NCBI GenBank assembly: GCA_002197995.1
Contig: NGZR01000002.1
Span: 4,526,001 to 4,590,000 of the forward strand
Length of the DNA stretch: 64,000 nucleotides
From: Gaeumannomyces sp. JS-464
Taxonomy: Eukaryota > Ascomycota > Sordariomycetes > Magnaporthales > Magnaporthaceae
Direction: 5' to 3'
Below are positions 44,902 through 55,920 of this stretch, in pieces; within the stretch, counting starts at the first letter, position 1; each line of letters starts with the position of its first letter. The translations under genes and the position numbers were made by a program. The notes beneath the pieces are model-generated. The model did not search any database. It worked only from the letters and a program-made list of their open reading frames with translations, and was not told the DNA's origin.

Positions 44902-46606
44902 GTTTACGGCGTGGGGTGGTTTCGGGAGATTTGGATACTGATGGCAAGTAGCAGCCGTCTCAAAGAGCAGCTAAGTAGGTTGGTTTTTGACGGTTTGGTA
45001 TGCTGACGATAACTGTTTGCTAGTGCTGCATGCACAGAAGAAAGGCCAAGACTGGTGATGGCGGAGCAAACAACATGGCCCGGAAACTCAAGATGGAGCG
45101 GGGTAAAGGGTTCGTATTTAAAGGGAGAAGGAGTGATCTCCAGGCGTGCGTGTGACAGATGGGAGCAGCTCGGAGCTTGCCTGCCTGGGCGGCGGCCATC
45201 GATCGAACTCTGACGACGGGAGCTGGACCATGCGATCGAGCTCGGCTGCGAGCAGGGTGGACGGTCCTGGGTGACGCCACTGGGAGCGAAGCTTAATGGC
45301 CACCACCTCATGCTAGCACTAACAAAAAGGGGAGGCAGCATGGATGGCGGCCAAAGAAAGGCGCGTGTGAGTGGTGGACATGGACGGTGGTGGCAAGCGA
45401 AGCAACAAAGCAAGCTCCGCCCATGGCCGAGCCAGCCAATGGTCTTGTGTCTGGGTCTGGAACGGCTGCTTTCCACCTTTGGTGTAGCACTGCTGCTACC
45501 AGTTTTGTGCCAGTCGGCATGCATGCAGGCAGGCCGTGCGAAGTGATGTGCCACGCCCCGAAAATGGATGGGGGAGGAGTTGGGGACGTCCGCCTGGGGT
45601 CTACCCCGCATAAGGGATGGATGGGTGGGATGCGATGGGCGAGATGGGTGTGTGTTGTTAGGCGGGTGGTTGCTTACATGCAAGGGTAGCACGGGTGGTG
45701 CGCCTGCCGATCAAGCTTGAATGATGAAGCTGGGCCGATGGTGATGCGCTCCAAGGCAAGGCGCCATCGAGCTTGACCGTGCCAATACTGCTGAGGCTAG
45801 GGCTTGGCTACCAGGTACCCGTAGCCAGGAGATGGAGAACTTAGACTAGCTTTCCTCCTCTAGCGAATGTGGTTCCTCCATGTCAGACAAAGCCAATTCC
45901 CCAGCCTGCCCGAGCTGCCTCAGGTTCGGGCAAGCGAGGCGACCAAACGTCATAGCCTCCTGCCTCCTGCCATCCCGCCCGCGGAATGTGGCATTAGCCT
46001 AGCGCCGTAGTGGGGCCGTGTTTTTGTCCGGGAAAGGAGCCGATCGGCGCCGGCGTGTGGCGCCCCCGACATGTCTGGCCCCCCAAGCATACCCGGAATT
46101 CCACAGCGGACTGACAGGCAAGACTGCCTAATGACGACGCCCGAGATGGAGCGCAATTAGACAGGCTCGACAGGCTGCCTCGGCCCCTTGTCACAGCCGT
46201 GTGAGCCGTGTGGATCAGGCTGGCTTTCCTGTTGGGCTTCCCAGCCCAGGACGAGATGCCTTTCTCCAACACCCGCCGAGAGACAGGCCGAGGTTTGCAA
46301 GTGTGGGCATGAAAGAGGCGCCGCTGTGGCATTCAGTCAGGGTCTTGGTGCCTGGGCGATCACTCTTGTATTGTTTTGTTTTCTTGAAGCCATCGTGAGA
46401 AGGGCACCAGCGTGTCCCTTCTTGCTCGTGTATAAAATGGCCCGATATCTCATCCATGGCAGTCGTCGTTATCCTCTCTGCATCACACAGCCTTCAAAGC
46501 CTTCCTTCTCACAGAGACTAGCTGGTATTGCCTGCCTGCCCCGATCGATCACCTTTGTGATTCTCATCAGTTCCCAGCTCTCTCTCCTCAACCTCCCACC
46601 AGCAAG
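44902..46606. other. Divergent promoter region
   Basis: 1.7 kb between two divergently transcribed small-protein genes, each with a TATA-like box. Overlapping frames of up to 260 codons on the minus strand (44904-45692) have no features and cover the promoter. No gene is supported. Confidence 0.5.
46431..46437 (+). promoter_or_regulatory. TATA box of secreted-protein gene
   Basis: TATAAAA 170 bases upstream of the ATG at 46607, followed by a CT-rich leader. Position and sequence fit a fungal TATA promoter for a highly regulated gene. Confidence 0.55.
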
Positions 46607-47322
46607 ATGAAAGCCTCCACTGTCCTCGGCTTCATCGCCGCTTTCGGCACCGCTCTGGCCGCCCCGTCCGGGATGGCCAAGCGCGAGCCCAAGGTCGACG
46701 TGGGCACGATCCCCACCCTCCAGCCCCTGGTAGGCCTCCTTGCCGATATCCAGCTCTCTGTGGGAGTCATCAGTAAGAACGCGCCTCTCGCTCTCAACCC
46801 GGCGTGCACTCCTGACGACCTATTCTAACCACAATACCCGCCCCTATTATAGCCAGGGAGGTCGGCAACCTGGGCAACATTGCAACCACCATGGGCAGCG
46901 GCATGACCTCGGGCGCCACCGAGCAGGTGGAGGCTGCCGTGCCCGAGATCAAGACGCAGCTGGAGAAGATAAACACCTCCTTGAAGAAGATACCCAAGAT
47001 CAAGGCCAGCGGCCGCATTGGTGTGGACGGCGCCTCGGCTGCCCTCGACCTGTACGCGGAGCTGTTCACCTCGCCCCCTACTGTCATTGACGATATTCTC
47101 GGTCTTGACGGTAAGTTATTTTGCGAGCAGCCTCTCGTCGTCTCCGAAGACGATTTTGGCTCCGTTTTCCAGCGGACCAACCATGCCTGCCTCTTAGCCA
47201 ACCGCATTGGCCGCAACAATCTCGACATGCTCACCGGCACCGTGACTCAGCTCACGACTTCGCTGGGCCTTAGCCTCAGCCTTGGCGGCCTTCTCGGTGG
47301 GCTTCTCGGTGGTATCCTCTGA
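46607..47322 (+). CDS. Small secreted protein of unknown function
   Basis: Three exons, 46607-46772, 46853-47110 and 47198-47322; introns 80 and 87 nt (both GTAAG donors). 182 aa. Signal peptide MKASTVLGFIAAFGTALA, cleavage near APSG, then a KR dibasic site (MAKREPK) that could be a Kex2 cut. The mature part is alpha-helical and cysteine-free: LQPLVGLLADIQLSVGVI, VGNLGNIATTMGSGM, VEAAVPEIKTQLEKINTSLKK, AALDLYAELFTSP, NNLDMLTGTVTQLTTSLG, ending in the hydrophobic Leu/Gly repeat LGGLLGGLLGGIL. The amphipathic-helix pattern resembles surface-binding proteins such as HsbA in general style only; I do not claim homology. TATA promoter, close to the RIP-affected tract. Confidence 0.75.
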
Positions 47323-47591
47323 ATAATCGTCAAGAAAGTGCGCCTGGATGGAGGCTGGTGCTGTCTGTTTAGTAGTTTGGGATTACTGGGTGCTAAGGCG
47401 ATATTATAATGAGGAAAGGGTAGTTTGGTGGTGTTATTGGGGTTCATTCTACGTTGACCAAGTACGGTGTTTAGACTCGATGAATTAATCATGATTTTTT
47501 CCTTGCAGACTAGATGTTTGGGAAGATACAGTAGATTGAATGTTCAGAATCTTAACACTCTCCATCTTACAACAGGCAAGTAGACAGTCAC

Positions 47592-48251
47592 TCACGGGCG
47601 GCGAGGGAAGTCGTGGACTTGACCAGGAGTTCCACTACCCATGGCCGGCTCTGCCGCGCCACTCACGATAGCCTGCTGGGCCGCTAGCCAGTCGCCCAGA
47701 TCGATCGAGCCGCAAGAATCTCCACGAGCCCGCAGGGGCCGGAAGGGATCATACGCGGCCGAGCACTGGGCACACCGCGCGGTCCTCGCTGGCGACAGCA
47801 CGCCGCCAGACTGTCCGCCCGGGCGGCCGGCGTGCCTCACCTGCTCGCACGCGACCTCGCTGGGCCCCGCGAGCCCCTGGCGAGCCCCGAGCCAGTTGTC
47901 GACGTGCCTGCCGACCCGCGCCACGGCCTTGGCCGCCCGCTTCTTCGTCCTCCTCAGGGCGGCGGCGTCGTCGTGCGCGCCGCGGCCGCAGGCGGCGCAG
48001 GCGGGGGCGGCGGGGATGGTGTAGGACTCGAGCGTGTGGAGCTCGGTGCGCCGGGCCCGCGCGCGCGCCGCCTCCTTCTCCTGCAGCTTCTTGAGGTCCC
48101 GAACCGCCTTGGCCCTCTGCTCGGCCGCCGTGGGCCCCTCGGCCAGCGCGAAGCTGAGGCACAGCTCCTCGCCGCGGCAGGGCGGCGCCTCCTTGCTGGC
48201 CGGGGCGGCGGCGTGCCTGGGGCGGTTAAAGGCTTTCCTGAAGAGACCCAT
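47592..48251 (-). CDS. Orphan basic protein with CxxC pairs
   Basis: Single exon, 219 aa, not recognised. The start MGLFRKAFNRPRH is basic and possibly N-myristoylated (MG followed by K/R). Then come an Ala/Arg/Lys-rich helix (AEQRAKAVRDLKKLQEKEAA), CAACGRG (about residue 93), a basic stretch RRTKKRAAKAVARVGRHVDNW, CAQCSAAYDPF (about 167), and CGSIDLGDWLAAQQAIV. Two CxxC pairs about 75 residues apart could bind one zinc ion. The frame is open upstream to 48515 without ATG until 48251. Its divergent neighbour at 48942 also has CxxC pairs. Very high GC could create chance ORFs, but the W/Y/D-containing C-terminus argues for a real gene. Confidence 0.5.
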   Translation of the reverse strand: MGLFRKAFNRPRHAAAPASKEAPPCRGEELCLSFALAEGPTAAEQRAKAVRDLKKLQEKEAARARARRTELHTLESYTIPAAPACAACGRGAHDDAAALRRTKKRAAKAVARVGRHVDNWLGARQGLAGPSEVACEQVRHAGRPGGQSGGVLSPARTARCAQCSAAYDPFRPLRARGDSCGSIDLGDWLAAQQAIVSGAAEPAMGSGTPGQVHDFPRRP

Positions 48252-48941
48252 GACTGTCAGCTGTCGGGGGAGGTGAGTTTGGTGTTGGGGATGGGGATTC
48301 GTCTTGGGGCGGGATGTGTAGGAATGCGTAACAGCCGGATGGATCTTCTTGTTCGACAGAAAACCAGGAACGGTCTGAATTGGGATTAGGGGAGATGGTC
48401 GGTCTTTTATGCTCAAGTGGACAGCGGCACGAGATATGTTGTTCTCAGCTGAAAGAATGACACTCGGTTGTCGTGGAACTCTCGAGTTGTCGCTCAAAGG
48501 CCCGGAAGCATCCACAAAGAAGATTCCATGGAAAGATCTTTGTATGCTTCACCAGGTATGAACAACGAAAAAAACCCAAGACAAGAAAGGGAAACAACAC
48601 CGCGGTTGCCAGCATCCTCTAGGAAAGACAAAGGCGACACTCTATGGGTCTTTGTCTATGGCCCTCGAACTACACCCATATGTCTATATAGCTTTCAAAC
48701 GGGTACTGACTGCCCTCTCGATTCTTCGATAGCCTAGCGGGACACGTAGTCGAATCGAATAGAGACATCGGCGGGAAGTTGCTAGCTCCTTTCCACTGAG
48801 GTCTAGAAGAAATCAGAGTTGGAACGTCAAGTGACGCAAGAAAGTTCTTGTCGGCTCTGTTGTCTCTGGCTTCCTCACCATCCCCCGTTCCATCCGACAC
48901 ACAACCCCCAAACTTACACAGGCGCATGACTGACCGACGAA
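48252..48941. other. Divergent promoter region of the two CxxC genes
   Basis: 690 bases, less GC-rich than the flanking genes. No coding feature is supported. Confidence 0.5.
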
Positions 48942-50658
48942 ATGTGCGAGAAGATCATCAGCGCCTGCGACCGGTGCGGCAGGCGCCTCGTCCCCACCCC
49001 GGAGATCATCGAGGTTTGCGAGGCGATCCGACGCCAGCAGGAGGGCGGCTGGCTGGTGGCCTGCTGCACCGCCCCGCGCGTCCGCTGCGCAAAGCTCAAG
49101 AAGAAGCACCGCCCGCCCGAGCCGACCTGGCTGTGCGACTGCTGCTGGGCCCGGTCCAGCCCCGTGCGGCAGCCTCCCATGGTGTACCACGGTGGGAGGA
49201 CTGGCAGCATCAGGGTCCGCTTCACCGAACAGGCCAACGAGCCGCCGCCGCCACCGCTGCCCTACGCCCTGGCCGACCGCCGCATCCCCGCCCGGGACGC
49301 CCCCGGCTTCCGCGTCCACGAGCGCGCGGGGGCCTCGGGCAGGTCCCGCAGGGCCGAGCACGAGGCTCGGAATGGCGGCAGACCGCGCTCCAGGTCGTCC
49401 GACTCCTTCCTCGGCGCCAGTCCCGACGATTACCCCCAAGGTAGGCGGCCCATCGACCGAGGACGCGAGAACCACAGGTGGGACCGGCAGGGCATGCCAG
49501 CTAACAACAGCCCCCATCGGCAGCTGCACCAGGAGCGGCAGGAGCGGCAGGAGCGGCAGGAGCGGCACTGGCGTAGAGCCTATGATGCCCTAGTCGGTTG
49601 CGATACACGCACCGGCCGCGGCGACACCCCATACCCCTACCAGGCAAGCAACCGCCGGGGAGAGGGCAGCCAGGCGGGGGGCAGCAGCAGCAAGCGCGGC
49701 GAAAGGCCGAGGCGGTATTCCGTGGGCGAGCACTCCTCAGAATACTGGGCGAGCCTGGCGCAGGCGTACCAAGCCCGCGGCGCCCCCGCGCACCACCAAC
49801 ATCAGCCACCACCACCCGCAGTCCTTCGCGTCCCGGATGGGCCACCAGGGCAACGAGTGCCCGCCGCCGCTCAGCCTCGGAACGGCCCGGTACGTGGTGG
49901 AGCGGCAAAACGCCCACCTCGACCAGGCCGTCGTGCTCGCCGCCGAGCAGGTGTCGCGGGCCCAGCGCCGCCCGAGTGCGTCGTCCACGACCGCCCGGGC
50001 CGGACCGCCGCCGACGCAGCAGAACGGCCGCCCCGACCGCCCGCGCAGGTCCTCCGCCACCGTCGCGGCCGACAACAGACGCAGAGGAGGAGGCTCTTCG
50101 AGACCCATTAGCATCGTGTCCCCGAGGCCCGTGAGGCCATACAGGGACCCCGCCCCGATCGAAAAGGCGGCCAAGCGCGACGAGCAGCGCGTCGACGAGG
50201 AGATGATGAGAGCCCACGAGGAGAAGCGGCGGGGGCAGGCGTCGCGGATCCCCAGCCTGCCGGGCCCCCAGTACAGGTCCGAGGCCAGGACCGACAGGCG
50301 CAGGGACGGCCGGGTGTTCTCGGGGACGCAGGCGCCGCCGCCCAACCCGGGCCCGGCTCGCGGGGCCGAGACGAGGCACGGCGGCGGCGGCGGCTCGCGG
50401 GCTCCTGCTCCTCCCAGGACGTCCCGCTGCCCTTCGTATCTCGCAGACTACGACTGCCTCGTCATGTGCGGTCCGGGCCGCTGCCCCAACGCCGACTTGA
50501 TACGACGGGGCCAGTCGTCTAGGCGCAGGCGAGGCTCTGCGGCCGAGGGCGTCTGCCGAGTCGCCAGCAATGGCTCCAAGCAGAGGAGCGCCTCGGAGAG
50601 TTCCTCGTTTGTATGCGCAGGTGCCGCCGAGATCGAGCGCGCCAACAGGCGGCGCTGA
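48942..50658 (+). CDS. Orphan protein with N-terminal Cys cluster and long Arg/Pro-rich tail (one frame break)
   Basis: About 571 aa if one frame break is repaired; not recognised. The N-terminal 70 residues hold a cysteine cluster: CEKIISACDRCGRRL, WLVACCTAPRVRCAKLKKKH, TWLCDCCWARSS, likely a zinc-binding module. The rest is disordered, rich in Arg, Pro, Gln and Ser, with a QER tandem repeat (49530-49565). The frame starting at 48942 continues to 50111, but the sequence following 49837 in the next frame (TARYVVERQNAHLDQAVVLA, EKAAKRDEQRVDEEMMRAHE, CPSYLADYDCLVMCGPGRCP) looks far more protein-like, with helix and another Cys cluster. The switch falls at a five-C run, 49783-49787, where one base fewer would join the frames. 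The last gene before the AT-rich tract. Confidence 0.5.
49530..49565 (+). repeat. 9-bp tandem repeat (CAGGAGCGG x4) in coding region
   Basis: Four perfect in-frame copies of CAGGAGCGG, encoding QER repeats in the orphan Cys-cluster gene. Perfect copies suggest recent slippage. Confidence 0.9.
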
Positions 50659-51649
50659 TGGATCAGTCGGCTTCGCTCTCCCAGATTCTCCTTTGTCTGA
50701 CTCGCATTTGATTTGCAACCGCGCACTATTCTAATCAGGCATCTACCTATATAGTCATCCACGAAAACCTTTTGCCCCCAAATCCGGATTGAGTGCCAGC
50801 CCTGAGCTGCGCCCCTTCAACCTGAGCAGGGGGCGGCACAGGGTGAGTCACAGGTGATCAGCCTGAGTTAGCACTTCGCATCGTTTCAGCACTCGGGTAA
50901 CCCTGCCGCAAGTCAAACGGCAATGCCACACTTCTGTACCACTGCAACGCATTTGCTTCCAGGCTCCAGGCGCACCCGGCACGCGTCTGCTTACAAGCTC
51001 TGGGCGCAATCTGTCTCCACCGGCCTCCGTTTTCCGTGGCTTGCACCAGGTTCCTGGCTTGGGGCTCAAGGCCACATAAGTTCAAGGCATCTTCCCTCTG
51101 AAAAATAATAGGACAGGCCGAATACAAAACAACTGTGCCTATCCCCGCCATGTGTGCTATTATATATAAGGCATCTGGTTCGCCCTCGAAAGAATTGAAA
51201 GGGATAAACATGTCGGAAAACATGCTGCGAGGTAATGGGGATGCTGGAAGTCGTAAAGGGAAGTAGAAAGATGTCGCGGTACAGGGACCTACGGTGCAAG
51301 AGGGACGGAACCATGGTGCAAAGGAGCGAGTGAGTGAGTGAGTCTATTTAACGTCGGTAAATCGGGATCTACCAGTCCCTGCCTCCCAAGGGGCATACGA
51401 CGTGCTAGCGCTACCTAAGCTTATCTACACCAGGCTATAGTGCTGCTATCGAGGCGGCTAACAAATTAAACCCGTAGGCACACGGAGGTCGGGCCGCATT
51501 CCGGCGCTCCTTGTTGGTGAGCGGGCGATCGGCTATAGGGCGTATAAACGCCGGGGCGCTGTAAGCGCTGCGGGTGGTAGTTATGCGTTCGGCCGGCGGG
51601 TGTGCTGGAAAAGGGGTAAGGCCGGGTTTGGGCGGGAAGGTCCTCGGGA
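50659..51649. other. Transition zone between genic and AT-rich DNA
   Basis: No gene is supported. Composition is intermediate; a GAGT microrepeat (51325-51342) is present. 51.4-51.65 kb carries GC-rich words alternating with TATAG-like sequence, and may include the 3' end of the LINE described next. Confidence 0.5.
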
Positions 51650-51669
51650 CCCCCCCCCCCCCCCCCCCC
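51650..51669. repeat. Poly(C) tract of 20 bases
   Basis: A perfect run of 20 C, flanked by GGGA and TGGGCCC, just before the composition changes to AT-rich. It lies at the edge of the repeat block. Confidence 0.9.
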
Positions 51670-51799
51670 TGGGCCCAGCCGGGTGTGCGGGGGACTAGCG
51701 AGCCTATTGCTGGTTTGGATAAAGTAGCAAATACAAAGGAAAAAAGGTACGAAAGAAAAGAAAAAGGTTATATATAAGCCTTTTAAAGCTCGTTATTAT

Positions 51800-54700
51800 C
51801 GCTTGGCGATAGTATAGTAGTTGGTGGCCTCGACGAACGAGGCGAAAAGGACGGGCTTTTAAAGTAGCCGTTTTTAGTATCCGGGCTTATATAAGCCGGG
51901 AGAGGGTCCGCCGTAAGCCATTTGTTTTTTAACGCTTTAACCAACTTGCAAAATACGGGGTGGGAAAGGGATTTATTACTGCCATAACGGCACGGGTTAT
52001 CGTCCTCGTGTCCGAATTTTCAGTGGTACCAATCGAAGTCCCCGTGCCTTGTGCGTGCGGCTATTAGCCGCTGTAATACCCTCCGGTGCAGCTGTAAAGC
52101 TTTAAGTGCGTGCCGTGGTGCCGGCGGAAAGCTTATAGCCCTATACCGTGTTAGAAAGTTGTTTTTAAACACGCATTTCGGGCGTCCCGGGTTATTTTCC
52201 AGGCTAAAGCTTTTACTCCTGCCACCGTTAGTTTAAAGTGTTAAGGTATTGGTAAAGCCGATTTTAACTTTGTTTTAGCGTTTGCCTTTTCGTTTTCGAA
52301 AATCCCTATAAGGTTTAAAAACCATCGTACGTAAACGCGGTGCTTATTTATAAAATAGTGGACCTTTTTAAAAGCTTTTTGTAAGCTGTTAAAAGCCGTA
52401 CTTAAAAAGCCGTTAGCTGCCGAAATGTTATTAAAGCATAAATGGAAAATGCAGTTACGGAAATTTTAAACGGTTTTACGGAAACCCATTTGGCCCTTTT
52501 CCGCTTCGCCGTCGAATATTTCCGCAAAGTGCGCCTATTTGCCGTGCCCGGAAAGTTTGCGTTAACCGGTTTAGTAAATTACCCAACCGTATCCAACTGC
52601 CCTATCTTTTGCTTTAAACCCGTCGTTATATATTATAACGTTAGTAAATGGAAAGGTGCGAAGCTACGTTATAAATGCTTTAGCAGTTGTTTGTTTTTTT
52701 TATGTAGCTATCGTAAACCCCGTGTATTTGTAAAAAAAGGTAAGCCGAACGAGTGCACGCCGGGAGGAGTCCGGCCGTTTTTTGTAACGAAATCGTAAGC
52801 TTGCTAAGCAAGCTTGCTTTAAGCTTTTAGGCGTTAAAAATCGGCTTAGCCGTTGCGGCTAAAAGGTAATCCTTTAAAACCGTATTAATACGGGCCGTAA
52901 AACGGAAACGGGTTTGTTCCAAAAGCGTTTCGGCGTTTAAAATGCCGGATTCGTAATGTAAAGCGTTTATCGGTATAGTTTTCCAAGCTACTACCATTGC
53001 TTAGAAAAACGCAATTAAAACTTTATTAACTTGTTTAATTAAATGATTTTAACAAATAAGTTATTATGCCGGTTTGTACGGGTGTGGTTTGGATTTGCCC
53101 TTATACTATACCTCGGCCTCGTATAAAACCGTAAGGATTATAACCGTTATAACGGCTTTATAAACCGAGTGCATTAATATTCCTTTTACCAAATAAGTAA
53201 GCTTTCGAAAGTGGTTAATAACGCTTTAAGCTTTTACAGCTTTATTGTTAATATGGGCTTTAAAGTTAAGCTTTTAGTTAAAAAAACCTTTAACCACCGT
53301 AAAGCTTTTGCAGTTTGCCGTATGGTAAGGCCTTTTACCGTAACCGTTAAAGTTGTGGATTTTTTTGCTTAAAAAAATGCATAAGTTCGCATTTCCCCGA
53401 ATCGAAAGCAACCTTATTAATTTTATTTTAACGTAGGATTTCCGTTATTATAACTGTTCGTGGCACTCGTGCCGGTACCGGTTTTTAAGGTAAAAAGGCT
53501 TTCGGGTATATTGTTATCCTAAAAGCTGTTTGTTTTTAAGTACAAAAGAAAGCTCATCGTGCGAGCTTTGCTTGGGATATATATCCCACGCTGGAGGCCG
53601 TGCTGTGTAATCGTACGAGGCAAATCCCGAAACCGAGATTTAACCTATAACTTGCATAACCTCCGTTAATGCGTCAGAACCGGTGGTTCTCGTGCCGGAC
53701 CCTCCGTGCCGTAAAAACGACGTTTTACATCCCGAAGTCCCGAGCCGGGAATCCGCCGCGTCCGCGAATAGCCTCGTGCGACTTTTAGCTGCCCTTTTAA
53801 CAGTAACCCTTGTTTTACAAAAGCACTTTTTTAAGGTGCTGCCCGTTACGCAAATGCTTATATCGTCGGTATATCCGTACTTTACCTTTTTCGCTTTAAA
53901 AAGGATTTCGGCTATATAAAGTATAAAAAAGACTGGTAAAACCAGTAACTTTTAAAGTAGTTTGCAGTTCGGGGAAAAAGGGAATGCCGTAGCGTTTTTT
54001 AAACGCATTTTAACTACTTTATTTTCTGCGAAAAATAATACCTATCGTACGAGCGTTAAGTTTTACTTTTAATTTAGTAGCTTTTAAAAAAGTTTTTAGC
54101 GAAATACGGCGTTAAAAGCCTTTTATACGTTTATAATAACGAGGGCGGCCGTTTTGCCTTTTTAAAGCGCTTTTTCCACCTTGTAAGCTATGCATGCTGT
54201 TAAATCGGTAATGGCCTTTTTAAAAATAGCCCCAGCGTATTGCAAAGCTATTAGCCTGAATTGTAACGCGAGGGATATTATTTACGAAGCTATTAAACGC
54301 TTTAACCTTTTTTTTAAACACGAAAGCAAAGCTATAAAGCGGTAAAATTTCGAATTCGTTATATTTTTTTTATTCGGCTTTTTTAATATTACCACTTCCG
54401 TTATACGGAAAAGGCCCAAATAGTGCCCGGCTTTAAAGCAGGCTTTAAAAAAGGCCCTAACGTATTCCTTTATTGCCGGTTATGCTATTATAAGCAGTTT
54501 AACTAATAAGGAATTAACGCTCGGGGCCGTGTTTGCCGTGCTTATAATGCATTTTCAGCATATTTTTTTTTTAAAAAAACGTGGGGGTCCTACGGGAATT
54601 ATGTGGTTTTTTTAAAAAAGCCTTTTACTATAATGAGTTCTTTTATAAATCGTTTTTCGCTATAAACTTGCAAAGGATTTTACGGCTTAATGCTTTCGTT

Positions 54701-55300
54701 TTATTTTTTAAAGCTATTATAACCTCCCCGTTAATATTTAACAGGGGGAGCCGTATAGCAAGTGTAAGTTTATGCCATTTTATAGCACGGTATAGCGCTT
54801 TTAGGAAATCCACTTCCTTTAGTACGTTTGCTTAGTGCTATTTTTTAACCGCTTAAATTATTGCTTCCAAAGCGTAAGCTTTGGCTGTATAAAGCCCGCC
54901 GTTTGCCATAGCTTTTGCAACGTCCCGTTATACGCTAGCGCACTTTTCGTTCCACTACGGTTAGCTTTTTTTCAGTTTTAAACCCCCGGCCGAAAGTAGC
55001 TAACGCATTTTTTAATAAGTTTATTAATGCTTCGGCTGCTTTATTTAAATAACTTGTAACGTGCAAACTTTTAAATAGCGGCAAGCCCCCGGCACTAGTT
55101 GCTATCGCGTTTGCAAAAGTTAAAAGTTTATCGTCGGGCAGCGTAATCCGCCGGCAATTAAAAATAACGTTATTAAGGTTAAAAATTTCGATTCGTATTA
55201 TGCAATAGTTTAAATTAGTTGTTAACGAAAGGTTAATTTCCGTTATTACTAACGGGGCGTTAAAAAAAGTAAAGTTTAAAACACCCTTTTTATTATGCGT
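51800..55300 (-). mobile_element. RIP-degenerated LINE retrotransposon (Tad-like, with RNase H)
   Basis: Read on the minus strand, many stops interrupt recognisable LINE segments in the right order. About 54955 has WNEKC and 54790 YRAIKWHKLTL, the post-endonuclease linker. At 54395-54285 are VVILKKPNK and FYRFIALLSCLKKRLKRLIA, the RT fingers; 54230-54105 has DLTACIAYKVEKAL and KGKTAALVIINV. YTDDI at 53873-53859 is the YADD catalytic box with Ala changed to Thr. At 52997-52850 lies WKTIPINALHYESGIL and ETLLEQTRFRFTARI, the conserved C-terminal block of Tad-type elements, and at 52335-52245 VRWFLNLIGIF followed by ENEKANAKTKLKSAL, a decayed RNase H. Changes are of the G:C to A:T kind and CpA/TpG are scarce, as RIP leaves. 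Boundaries are approximate. It is non-functional. Confidence 0.8.
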
Positions 55301-55609
55301 AAGTTGGCTTAAGTTAATAAGTAAAAAAAGGTTATAAATATTAGCTATTAAGTTATATTTTACCTTTTATTCCTATTTTTTTTAAGCCGAGTTTTACCTT
55401 AAAAACGATGCGTTAAATCCCCGGCAACGACGCATTTTGCCGTTAAGCGCTAACGTAGCAAAAAGTTTAACGAAGGTTTTAAAAGTCCTTTAAAAGCTTA
55501 TATACGTTAACGAAAGTGCATTCGGCAACGGTTAGTTAAAAAATATCCCGAGTGTTACTTGCCGGCTGGTTCGCTATTAGCTAAAGCCTTAAATCCTTTC
55601 GTACGTAGG

Positions 55610-55920
55610 TTATTATTACGACCAGTATGCAAAACCTAAGAAAATAAAGCGGGAAAAGCCCAAATAATGCTTTTACCCCGCATTTAAATATACGGAGTTA
55701 CGTAATAAGCTTACTTAAGTTAAATTTTAAATTTATAAGCAAAGCTATAAATTTAAAATGATTTTTGGATTTGTAAATAAAGTTATAAATTTAAAATGAT
55801 TTTTAAATCCGTGGAAAAACTACAAATCTAAAAACTATTAAAGTAAAAAAAAGTGTATATAAAAAATGGATTTCCTTTTGTTTTAAATAATTTTAATTAA
55901 AACTTCGGCATTAATTAACT
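55610..55920 (+). repeat. LTR-like repeat, copy A (solo LTR candidate)
   Basis: Resembles 62955-63240 in the same orientation: shared CCCAAATAAT-type block, TTACGTAATAA, a pair of tandem TATAAAT-containing units, and a closely similar end (TTTTAAATAATTTTAATTAAA then CATTAATTAACTTA). Because copy B precedes a Gypsy gag, this is best read as an LTR without its element. It abuts the left arm of the inverted repeat. Confidence 0.5.

Noticed and set aside
44904..45692. 262-codon minus frame in the divergent promoter
   Set aside because: Low-complexity Ser/Pro/His sequence with no family features; a shadow frame in promoter DNA.
52442..52798. 118-codon + frame in the AT-rich tract
   Set aside because: It overlaps the minus-strand LINE between its RNase H and C-terminal RT blocks; no domain or plausible codon use, so it is a shadow frame.
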